DNA of 10,372 nt from assembly GCA_937889485.1 (NCBI GenBank), contig CALAPG010000174.1, positions 1 to 10,372 on the forward strand. Reading direction: 5' to 3'. The position numbers were made by a program, and so were the translations under genes. The notes beneath the pieces are model-generated. The model had not been told where the DNA came from. It made no database searches and was given only the letters and a program-made list of their open reading frames with translations. The stretch is from an uncultured Moraxella sp. (lineage in GTDB: Bacteria > Pseudomonadota > Gammaproteobacteria > Pseudomonadales > Moraxellaceae). Positions 1-6,664 of the stretch are shown in pieces; the stretch's first letter is position 1, and the number at the start of each line of letters is the position of its first letter.

Positions 1-567
1 CTCAATTATCTGGTTATTTGTGAAGACGATGTGATCTTAAGTCATAAAGTAAGTAGTTTACTAGAAGTATTACCTTGTATTATGTTTGATTGTGATATTT
101 TGAAGTTTGAAACCATGTTAAGACCTGTAGTGATAAACGATCAATGTCATATTGATTATCAGCAATTTGTGTTAAAACAATTAAGAACTGAAAATATGGG
201 AACAGCAGGTTATGTGATTTCAAAAAATATGGCGCTATACTTGATAGAATTTTTTAAAAAAACTAAGATAAATCAGCCTATTGATCATTATCTTTTTCTG
301 GATTTTTTAAAAACTGATAAGAAAATTTATCAAACGGTACCCGCCTTTGCTATACAAGATGATATTTTGAATGTCAATAACGTAACGTTGTGTAGTGATT
401 TGCAGGCAGAGAGGCGAAAAAAATTGGATAAGAATACCTTACATCACAATAAGTTAGTCAGAGAATTGTTGCGATTGTTTCAACCTTTGAATCGTAAATA
501 TCGAAAAGAAAAATTATATAGGCAATATATCAAAAAATATGGTCAAATTATCGAATTCTCGGAGTAG
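1..567 (+). CDS. Glycosyltransferase family 25 (LOS biosynthesis), 5' truncated by window edge
   Basis: The reading frame is open from base 1, so the true start lies outside the window; 188 residues are visible. The second to tenth residues end in the motif CEDDV, the acidic EDD signature that GT25 enzymes use to hold the metal and nucleotide sugar. Further on, GTAGYVISK and a PIDHYLF segment match the C-terminal half of the GT25 fold (LPS/LOS glycosyltransferases such as LgtB/LgtE-type galactosyltransferases). The N-terminal half with the GEIGC-type motif is missing because of the window edge. The C-terminus is very basic. The gene is strikingly AT-rich (13 of 60 G/C at 241-300), more than the GT4 gene further down the same strand (26 of 60 at 2041-2100), which suggests separate acquisition. 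A related GT25 follows 2 bases downstream. Donor and acceptor sugars cannot be read from the sequence. Confidence 0.85.
   Translation, partial: LNYLVICEDDVILSHKVSSLLEVLPCIMFDCDILKFETMLRPVVINDQCHIDYQQFVLKQLRTENMGTAGYVISKNMALYLIEFFKKTKINQPIDHYLFLDFLKTDKKIYQTVPAFAIQDDILNVNNVTLCSDLQAERRKKLDKNTLHHNKLVRELLRLFQPLNRKYRKEKLYRQYIKKYGQIIEFSE
561..564 (+). promoter_or_regulatory. Ribosome binding site (GGAG) for the second GT25 gene
   Basis: GGAG lies inside the last codons of the upstream GT25 gene, five bases before the GTG at 570. Its spacing supports the GTG start, which follows the upstream stop codon by two bases, and implies translational coupling of the two genes. Confidence 0.6.
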
Positions 568-569
568 TT

Positions 570-1403
570 GTGTTAAAGACTTTTTATATTAACCTTGATA
601 CTAGCCAACAAAGAAATGCACGTATGGTTGACCAGTTACAGGCATTGGGTTTGCCTTTTGAAAGAATTGCCGCTGTCAATGGTGCGACTTTATCTCAGCA
701 GCAAAAATCTCTGGTTGATGAAGAAAAATTTTTATTAAACACAAAACGCCATATTAAGGATGGAGAGATTGGCTGTGCTATCTCGCATCGGCTAATTTGG
801 CAAAGAATGTTGGATGACAATATTGCGTATGCATTGATACTAGAAGATGACGTGACGATAGATAAGGCTATTTTATCAGTGCTACAAGTAGCAACTACTT
901 CTCAAGTATTTGATTTTTTAAATTTATCCTCTAATTTTCCCTATAACATAACGACTGACAAAGTAAAAGCTTTGTTGGCTGGTCATAAAACAGTGACGCG
1001 AGCGGCAAAAAACCATCATGATTTTGTACCGCTTGACTGGAGTAAACATTGGCAAATTTTTGCTTTGCACCAGTTAAACGCGTCAGTGGTGGCTTGCGAG
1101 TGCAATCCTGTACCTGCTTTAGCCAGTGGTTATCTGATCTCAAAAAAAGCAGCCAGCTGTTTTTTGGCTGCCAGCGATGTTTTAACTGTTCCGATTGATA
1201 ATATTTGGCGATATGCTGGCGGAGCACTGCGCCAAGGATTTTTGGTCAATCCTTTGATTGTTCAAACGCAGCAAGATACCCATATTGGTGATAGAACGCA
1301 GACGATCTCTCTTTCTTGGATGCAAAAAGTTCAGCGGGCTTGGTTAAAACGCCAACCAAATCCTCGCCTTGCTGATGTTAAGCGGATGTACTATGTCAAA
1401 TAA
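570..1403 (+). CDS. Glycosyltransferase family 25, LOS biosynthesis
   Basis: This 277-residue protein has the full GT25 architecture. It begins with the family-typical FYINLDTSQQRN (residues 5-16), followed by the ERIAAVNG block (31-38), GEIGCAISH (65-73) and ALILEDDV (88-95), where E92-D93-D94 is the expected metal and sugar-nucleotide site. The ALASGYLISKKAA and VPIDN segments close the catalytic domain. No signal peptide or membrane segment is seen, consistent with a peripheral enzyme on the cytoplasmic face of the inner membrane adding a hexose to the growing LOS. The start is GTG with a GGAG ribosome site five bases upstream; the next gene overlaps its last 11 bases. It is a diverged paralogue of the gene immediately upstream. 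The family is clear, but the sugar and linkage are not. Confidence 0.9.
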   Translation: MLKTFYINLDTSQQRNARMVDQLQALGLPFERIAAVNGATLSQQQKSLVDEEKFLLNTKRHIKDGEIGCAISHRLIWQRMLDDNIAYALILEDDVTIDKAILSVLQVATTSQVFDFLNLSSNFPYNITTDKVKALLAGHKTVTRAAKNHHDFVPLDWSKHWQIFALHQLNASVVACECNPVPALASGYLISKKAASCFLAASDVLTVPIDNIWRYAGGALRQGFLVNPLIVQTQQDTHIGDRTQTISLSWMQKVQRAWLKRQPNPRLADVKRMYYVK

Positions 1404-2496
1404 ACCATCAATCGTACTTGCCACATTTACCCTTCAAGGTGGGGGTGCAGAACGTTTTGTACTTACCTTAGGTCAAGCATTTGCCAAGATGGGATTTTCA
1501 GTACATGTCGTGAGCTTTAAATCACAAGTGGATTATCCTTTGGATAATAGCCTACATTACCACTATTTAGCCTATCAGCGATATCGGTCATTGCCGCGAG
1601 GCTGGTTGCGATATCGGCTTTTTGCCAAAGTATTTGACCGTTTTGTCCAGCAGCATATTGGTGAGCCCGTACTAGTTATCTCAAACTTAGACCAAGTGGA
1701 TAATGTACTGCACTACAGTCAGCTAAAAAATATTGTGTATGTGATTCATAATACGTTATCGGTTGAATATGGGTGGGATCAGCAGCCAAACAACCAACAG
1801 CGTCAAATTCTAAAACAATGCTATCAGAATCACCCTGTGGTATGTGTGAGTTATGGGGTACAACGAGATTTTGAGCAATATTTGGGCAAGCATCCTAAAA
1901 TTACGACCATCCATAATCCCATCCCACAATCTGATATTTTGACAGATGCCGCTGCATTCGATGCGCTAGCCCAGCTACCTGACAACTGCCAGCATGGCTA
2001 TTTGATTCACGTAGGCAAATTTAAGCCCCAAAAAGACCATCACAGCTTAATAAAAGCTTACGCCAAATCAACCCAGCAGCTACCATTAGTTCTACTAGGG
2101 ACAGGTGAGCAGATGCTTTCTTGTCAAACATTAGCCGCAGATTTGGGGGTAGCTGAGCGGGTAATATTTATGGGGTTTCAGCCCAATCCTTACCCTTTTA
2201 TCAAGGCGGCATCTGCCATGGTACTATCTTCAAAGTTTGAAGGATTTGGTATTGTGATTGCAGAAAGTCTAAGCTTGGGGGTTCCTGTTATTTCCGTTGA
2301 CTGTCCGTCAGGCCCTTCTGAGTTGTTATCTACGCATTGTTTGGTACCATCGGGAGATATTATGGAATTATCCGACAAGATGTCGCAGGTGATGCAGCAT
2401 CCTAAAGACTTTGTAACACCGTTTTCTGGCCATTTATTGCCAGAGGCAGTGGCAAAAGCCTATCTTGACTTTATGATACCAAGTAATGAAGGGTGA
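1393..2496 (+). CDS. Glycosyltransferase family 4 (GT-B fold), LOS or polysaccharide biosynthesis
   Basis: A 367-residue GT-B enzyme. The N-terminal domain opens with a glycine-rich acceptor loop, TLQGGGAER (residues 13-21). The C-terminal nucleotide-sugar domain opens with HVGKFKPQKDH (206-216) and contains EGFGIVIAE, the E-x7-E signature of GT4 retaining enzymes (E283 and E291), followed by GVPVISVDCPSGPSE. I chose the ATG at 1393 because the conserved SIVLATF strand begins five residues later and a GGA lies six bases upstream; it overlaps the preceding GT25 gene by 11 bases. In-frame TTG (1369) and ATG (1375) starts are possible but only add a non-conserved leader. The gene is last in the plus-strand set and converges on the deacetylase gene. 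The organisation fits a cytoplasmic enzyme adding one sugar to LOS or another surface glycan; donor and linkage are unknown. Confidence 0.88.
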   Translation: MSNKPSIVLATFTLQGGGAERFVLTLGQAFAKMGFSVHVVSFKSQVDYPLDNSLHYHYLAYQRYRSLPRGWLRYRLFAKVFDRFVQQHIGEPVLVISNLDQVDNVLHYSQLKNIVYVIHNTLSVEYGWDQQPNNQQRQILKQCYQNHPVVCVSYGVQRDFEQYLGKHPKITTIHNPIPQSDILTDAAAFDALAQLPDNCQHGYLIHVGKFKPQKDHHSLIKAYAKSTQQLPLVLLGTGEQMLSCQTLAADLGVAERVIFMGFQPNPYPFIKAASAMVLSSKFEGFGIVIAESLSLGVPVISVDCPSGPSELLSTHCLVPSGDIMELSDKMSQVMQHPKDFVTPFSGHLLPEAVAKAYLDFMIPSNEG

Positions 2497-2511
2497 GGGG
2501 ATAACCCTAGC

Positions 2512-3282
2512 TTAAGTGTTGTTGGCATGTTTTAATTTTAACTTTTGCCCTTTTTTATCCTCATAATTGGTTAACAATTTGAGTAAAAAAATGTGCGGGT
2601 AGCAGTTATTATTAATGGTGACGCGTGGCAAGGTCAGCAACTGCGGCGCGGTTAATCCCTGTGTAGGAACGGGCACCTTGCCACGATACATGGCAGTGGC
2701 GGTTATAAAGCCAGCTTCTTCAAGCATCTTGGTATGTTTGGCATCAAAATGCCCATAAGGGTAACAAAAGTTTTTGACCTTGGTACCAAGATTTTGCTCA
2801 AGGGTTTGTTTACTTTGGATTATTTCCTGCCAAGCGGTTTGGTCATCAGTGTGGGTCAAGCTCACGTGTTGGTGGGTGTGGGCTGCCACTTCCATGCCAC
2901 TATTTATCCATTGTTTTAACTCATCAAAAGACATCAGCGGATTTTTGGGAATACCTTTGGCTTCATCCCAGCGGTTATAACTACCTACACAGCCAGATAC
3001 CACATAACAGGTAGCACTAAAGCCGTATTTTTTTAAAATGGGTAATGCGTTGGTCAAATTGTTTCGATAGCCATCATCAAACGTAATGCCAACAACTTTA
3101 CCGTGTTTTTGACCCAGTAAGTAAGGGGTAAGCTCGCGCATGCTAAGACCTTGATAACCCAATACTTTGAGTAAATACATCTGCAAAGCAAAGCGTTTTG
3201 GTGGCAAATGCAAACATTTAAAAGGCGCATTTTTGACGGGATGAGAGATACTGTGGTACATCAAAATGGGAATGGTTTGCAT
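2512..3282 (-). CDS. Polysaccharide deacetylase family protein (NodB/CE4 domain)
   Basis: A 256-residue protein with a single NodB homology domain. It begins with IPILMYHSIS (residues 4-13), typical of CE4 proteins. Motif 1 is GITFDDGY (65-72; D69 and D70, one as catalytic base and one as metal ligand). Motif 2 is HTHQH (135-139), giving two metal-binding histidines. Motif 3 is YPYG (174-177), and LPRVTI (218-223) is near the end. These imply a metal-dependent hydrolase removing N-acetyl groups from a GlcNAc-type sugar. No signal peptide or membrane anchor is seen, unlike PgaB/IcaB exporter-side enzymes, so action in the cytoplasm on a lipid-linked LOS intermediate is possible, as for Klebsiella WabN. 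I chose the ATG at 3282; a TTG at 3330 would add 16 residues and overlap the upstream gene. There is no good ribosome site, so coupling to the gene 13 bases upstream is likely. It is the last gene of the minus-strand operon. Confidence 0.85.
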   Translation of the reverse strand: MQTIPILMYHSISHPVKNAPFKCLHLPPKRFALQMYLLKVLGYQGLSMRELTPYLLGQKHGKVVGITFDDGYRNNLTNALPILKKYGFSATCYVVSGCVGSYNRWDEAKGIPKNPLMSFDELKQWINSGMEVAAHTHQHVSLTHTDDQTAWQEIIQSKQTLEQNLGTKVKNFCYPYGHFDAKHTKMLEEAGFITATAMYRGKVPVPTQGLTAPQLLTLPRVTINNNCYPHIFLLKLLTNYEDKKGQKLKLKHANNT

Positions 3283-3295
3283 AATATTGCCAAGG

Positions 3296-4246
3296 TTAAC
3301 GGATGGTTTCAGGGTGGAAAATACGCCCAATGGCTTGCTTTAAGGTAAGATACCAAGGGCGCTGGAAGCGTAGCTGCTTCATGGCTTGTATCTGCTGGTT
3401 AACAGGTTGGTGAGCCACTTGTTGCCAAAAAATTGCTAATTGACTTTGCACAAATTGCTTTTGCCGTCTGCGAGAATAATGTTTGACGTAGGCTTCACCT
3501 GTCGATACGTGATAATGTTGGCGCATGATTTCAACAAAAGCAAATTGCTCTACGGTGCGCGCGTTGGTTAGGCTTCGCATAGGGTACATCAGTTCACTGA
3601 TTTCAATTAACTGCTCCAAGCAGTGCGGCATTACACCCATGATCAGTGAGCTATACATTTGGGCATTTGGCGGTAGCTGATACGTTTTTTGCTGCCCTTG
3701 GTGCTCATAGTAGATAGTTTGGTTTGCCAAGCCATTTACATAGTTGCGGTATTTTTTGTGCGCAAAAATTTTGGGCTCTTGTTTGTACATGACCACTTGT
3801 TTGGGCGTAATTGCTTCATATAAGGGCAAGGGACTGCGCTCAAAATAAGTGTCACTGTCAAAAAATAAAAACTTACTTGATGCACTGACCCAATGGCTAC
3901 CCAGCAAACTGCGAATGATATAAGCAAGACCTAAGGTTTTGGTACGGTAATGATAATCATCTTTGACCCACTGCGCCATGAGGCTATTTGACAACTCAAG
4001 ATGGACAAAATCAAGATCAGCTTGGTGCTGCCAGTCGGCAAAAAAGTTAGGTTTTGGGCTCAATACAGCGACTAAAGGACGCTGCTGCACCGCAATTTGT
4101 GAAAAAAAGCTTAAAATACTAACTTTTACCCCCTCATAATACATCTCATTATCGCCATATACCACATAACACAAAACTTGCGCAAAGGGTTTTGCGGGTG
4201 GGGTAGGTATAATTGCCTGAGGCACTAAGTCTAGATAAGTTTCCAT
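3296..4246 (-). CDS. Putative GT-A type glycosyltransferase with DXD motif
   Basis: A 316-residue soluble protein. An early strand, AQVLCYVVYGDN (residues 22-33), is followed by a KFLFFDSDTYF segment (125-135) in which D130-S131-D132 is a DXD motif preceded by a hydrophobic strand, as in GT8-like and other GT-A enzymes that read a nucleotide sugar through a divalent metal. Later MYSSLIMGV and EQFAFVE segments resemble the acceptor-side half of such enzymes. The C-terminus is basic and has no membrane span, so it may bind the inner membrane peripherally. The ATG at 4246 follows the upstream stop by one base and has GGTGG four bases upstream; a longer in-frame start at 4333 would overlap the upstream gene by 86 bases and is less likely. 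I cannot assign a named family; the glycosyltransferase role rests on the DXD region and on the LOS operon context. Confidence 0.65.
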   Translation of the reverse strand: METYLDLVPQAIIPTPPAKPFAQVLCYVVYGDNEMYYEGVKVSILSFFSQIAVQQRPLVAVLSPKPNFFADWQHQADLDFVHLELSNSLMAQWVKDDYHYRTKTLGLAYIIRSLLGSHWVSASSKFLFFDSDTYFERSPLPLYEAITPKQVVMYKQEPKIFAHKKYRNYVNGLANQTIYYEHQGQQKTYQLPPNAQMYSSLIMGVMPHCLEQLIEISELMYPMRSLTNARTVEQFAFVEIMRQHYHVSTGEAYVKHYSRRRQKQFVQSQLAIFWQQVAHQPVNQQIQAMKQLRFQRPWYLTLKQAIGRIFHPETIR

Positions 4247-4247
4247 G

Positions 4248-4991
4248 TTACCACCAGCGAGTTCGCTCACGCGTGTGACGTAGGCGTAAGCGGCTAAAAG
4301 CATTATCATATAGGGGGTTTTGTAGGCGTTCAAACACCTCTAGCACGATGCCACCTAGTGGATGATACTGACAGACTTTATCTAGCCGCCAGCGCATATT
4401 ACGTAAAGTGTCATCAGTGCCCACTGCCAATGCAGAAGTGCCATCAAATAGTGCGACGCGCTCGGTTTGTAGCTTTTGTAACATAGCAGGATTGGGGACG
4501 TGCTTATGATTACATAACAGATTTTCGGTTTCAGTTACTTTTAGGGTATTAATTAATACAACCGCATTCATCAATAAGCTTGATAAAACGGGGTCATCAT
4601 CAAAATCAATAAACGTATCACAAGCAGAGATTAACCAACGCGTGTTTAATGAAGCCAGTAAAAAGTCGCGTTCCGTCAGCCATAATGATTTGAATAGTTG
4701 ATAATTTCGGGCAACATCAACATCACGGCGTATGAACACAATAAGGCTGGCATGATAGTGATTAAGTTCACTTTGACCGACAAATTCTTGGCGTAGATTG
4801 TCAATATGTTCTGTCAAGTCCTTGGCAGAGCCATAGGTATAGGTGGGCATATCACCTTGAATGAGCGCGGTTTTGAGATGATGAATATCAACATCACTTA
4901 ACGTCTGCTGCAAAGCGGCGGCGCCTTTACGCCGTTGATGGCGGCTAAAGGAAAACCAATGTTCAAAGCGGCTTTTTTTTCTAGGTGGCAT
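4248..4991 (-). CDS. Hypothetical protein in LOS operon
   Basis: I do not recognise this 247-residue protein. It starts with a very basic stretch (residues 1-22, many Arg and Lys) and has no signal peptide or obvious transmembrane helix. The middle contains a DFDDDP cluster (around residues 125-130) followed by a hydrophobic helix-like LLMNAVVLINTL, and the end is Arg-rich, finishing in two tryptophans. An acidic cluster could bind a metal, but there is no standard glycosyltransferase DXD environment. The ATG at 4991 lies five bases after the stop of the double-domain GT2 gene, and the downstream glycosyltransferase starts one base after its stop, so it is co-transcribed. Context suggests a part in LOS assembly or modification, but no function is supported. 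A run of eight A residues lies in codons 4 to 7. Confidence 0.75.
   Translation of the reverse strand: MPPRKKSRFEHWFSFSRHQRRKGAAALQQTLSDVDIHHLKTALIQGDMPTYTYGSAKDLTEHIDNLRQEFVGQSELNHYHASLIVFIRRDVDVARNYQLFKSLWLTERDFLLASLNTRWLISACDTFIDFDDDPVLSSLLMNAVVLINTLKVTETENLLCNHKHVPNPAMLQKLQTERVALFDGTSALAVGTDDTLRNMRWRLDKVCQYHPLGGIVLEVFERLQNPLYDNAFSRLRLRHTRERTRWW
4973..4980 (-). repeat. A8 homopolymer in the 5' coding region of the hypothetical LOS gene
   Basis: Eight T on the plus strand read as eight A in codons 4-7 of the minus-strand gene (Arg-Lys-Lys-Ser). A one-base length change here would shift the frame almost at once and switch the gene off. Such tracts drive phase variation of surface-glycan genes in other mucosal Gram-negatives, but a run of eight A is short and could be chance. 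Confidence 0.4.
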
Positions 4992-4996
4992 GATAA

Positions 4997-6625
4997 TTAT
5001 TGACCCTTTTTATCTTGGCAAAATTGCCACAATAACAAGTACTTATTCCAAGTGTACCAAGCAATACTGACAGACGCAATGAGCCCATATATCCCTGCCA
5101 AAAACTGCCCTCTTATCAAATACTCGCGTATCAGTGAAAAAACGCTGCGCAATACCGCGCCCAATAAACTGACCGTTTTACCACGACTGAACTTATCTTT
5201 TGCCCAGTCATGGCTGTAAGATAGACGCTTGACAAGGTAATGGAACAAATCATCATTGGTATAATGCAAATGTAGCCCTTTTAAATGAATAATTTTGGCG
5301 TCATCAGTTACTACTGACTCATGCACTTCTAAATCATTGTACCCAAAATAGGCGTTTGCATATAACCGATTTTCCCAATCTCGGTACCACCCATTCATAT
5401 GCGTTGCAATTCCCGAAAAGTAATTAATACGGGCTAGCGCAAATACTTGTTGCCGCTGCACAGGTTGGGATAGCACCGCCGCAATTGACTCCCTTAGGGT
5501 TTGGTCAAGCCGCTCATCGGCATCCAAGACCAAAATATAATCTGAGCGTGCATAACGCTGCGCAAGCTGACGCTGTTTGCCAAAGCCTTGCCAATGGGTA
5601 TTAACGTACCACGCCGCCCCATAACGTTTGGCTATCTGCTCAGTGTTATCTGTACTACCACTGTCCAAAATCACAATCTCATCAACCAGATCTTTTGCCG
5701 TCTCAAGGCAAGCTGCCAAATGTTTACTTTCATTTTTGACAATCATGACAAGTGACAAAGTCGACTGCTTGGCGCTTAGATCAACGGGTGTGAGCTGCTG
5801 GGTCATAGTGATGGATTGCTCAAAGGCATCGGCAGCTTGGTTGTGGGTCAAATCATAAAAAATGGCATATTTATTAAAAGTGTACTGGGTAAATAACAAA
5901 GAATAAATCAGCCCATAACGCCCCTGCAAAAAACGACCATCTAACCAATATTGTTTGATAAACGCCCACAGAGGATTAAAAATAACCTTAACAAATTTGG
6001 CTTTTTTGCCTTGGGCATGGCGATCATCTGCCCACGCTTTGGCATAAGCCAAGCGTTTATCTAGCCAAAATAGCGGGGTAGGCGCCGTATGATGATGCAA
6101 AAAGCCGTCAAGTTTGGCGGTTGTGGCACCTGCTAGCACCACAGATTCATGCACCAAATTATTATCATAGCTAAATTTTTTTGGATAAAGTCGCCAATGA
6201 GCTTTGACGCCCCATAACGCATTATCAATCTGATGCCCAAACACAAAGTCCAGACGTTTGACCCCGTAGACGGTATTATCAGGGGCTGAGGCAATGACTT
6301 TTAATATACTCGCCTTCAGTCTAGGGGTGATTTCTTCATCGGCATCCAGCGCCAAAATCCAATCACCTGTGGCATAGCTTTGGGCAAGCCTGCGCTGTTT
6401 GCCAAAACCTTGCCAATTGGTATTAACGTACCAAGCTGCCCCATACTCCTGGGCAATTTGCTGGCTGTTATCCGTACTACCGCTGTCAAGAATGATAATC
6501 TCATCTGCCAAGCCTGCCAATGCGGGTAAAGAAATTGCCAAATTATGGGCTTCATTTTTGACAATCATCACCACCGATAATCGATAAACGCTATTGGCAA
6601 CAGTACTAGGCATGGCTATTTCCAT
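4997..6625 (-). CDS. lgt3: Double-domain GT2 glycosyltransferase (WaaE/KdtX-type tandem, Lgt3-like)
   Basis: A 542-residue protein built of two complete GT2 (GT-A fold) units. Unit 1 begins at LSVVMIVKNE (residues 16-25), has DEIIILDSGSTDN (41-53) and the metal-binding DAD at 94-96, and VHESVV near 158-163. Unit 2 repeats this at LSLVMIVKNE (290-299), DEIVILDSGSTDN, DAD at 368-370 and VHESVV near 434-439. Each unit ends in an NKY-containing amphipathic segment, as in WaaE/KdtX LPS core glucosyltransferases of about 250 residues. The nucleotide-binding halves are far more alike than the acceptor halves, so the units probably share a donor, likely UDP-glucose, but add to different positions. 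From memory, Moraxella catarrhalis Lgt3 is a two-domain glucosyltransferase that builds the branched LOS inner core; this is the closest known match. ATG 6625 is used; ATG 6613, with GGA seven bases upstream, is a credible alternative. Confidence 0.85.
   Translation of the reverse strand: MEIAMPSTVANSVYRLSVVMIVKNEAHNLAISLPALAGLADEIIILDSGSTDNSQQIAQEYGAAWYVNTNWQGFGKQRRLAQSYATGDWILALDADEEITPRLKASILKVIASAPDNTVYGVKRLDFVFGHQIDNALWGVKAHWRLYPKKFSYDNNLVHESVVLAGATTAKLDGFLHHHTAPTPLFWLDKRLAYAKAWADDRHAQGKKAKFVKVIFNPLWAFIKQYWLDGRFLQGRYGLIYSLLFTQYTFNKYAIFYDLTHNQAADAFEQSITMTQQLTPVDLSAKQSTLSLVMIVKNESKHLAACLETAKDLVDEIVILDSGSTDNTEQIAKRYGAAWYVNTHWQGFGKQRQLAQRYARSDYILVLDADERLDQTLRESIAAVLSQPVQRQQVFALARINYFSGIATHMNGWYRDWENRLYANAYFGYNDLEVHESVVTDDAKIIHLKGLHLHYTNDDLFHYLVKRLSYSHDWAKDKFSRGKTVSLLGAVLRSVFSLIREYLIRGQFLAGIYGLIASVSIAWYTWNKYLLLWQFCQDKKGQ
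5571..5622. repeat. Internal direct repeat copy 2 (second GT2 unit)
   Basis: This 52-bp stretch matches 6393-6444 at 48 of 52 positions by direct comparison. The two copies encode the same part of the two GT2 units (WYVNT..WQGFGKQR) and are 822 bp apart, exactly 274 codons. Confidence 0.85.
6393..6444. repeat. Internal direct repeat copy 1 (first GT2 unit)
   Basis: Partner of the copy at 5571-5622, with four mismatches in 52 bp. Similarity continues at a lower level towards 6510, covering the DSGSTDN region. Confidence 0.85.
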
Positions 6626-6664
6626 TCAATAAATACAAAATAAGATAAAAAACTAAACAGACCA

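Noticed and set aside
931..1227. Minus-strand open frame of 98 codons opposite the GT25 gene.
   Set aside because: It overlaps the conserved GT25 catalytic region and shows no recognisable domain.
1369..1395. Extended start of the GT4 gene giving a lipoprotein-like LSGC leader.
   Set aside because: The leader is read from DNA coding for the end of the upstream GT25 gene; the GT4 fold begins after the ATG at 1393, and a cytoplasmic GT-B enzyme would not be a lipoprotein.
2490..2508. Rho-independent terminator at the convergent junction.
   Set aside because: The stem is only five base pairs and neither strand has a T-run directly after it.
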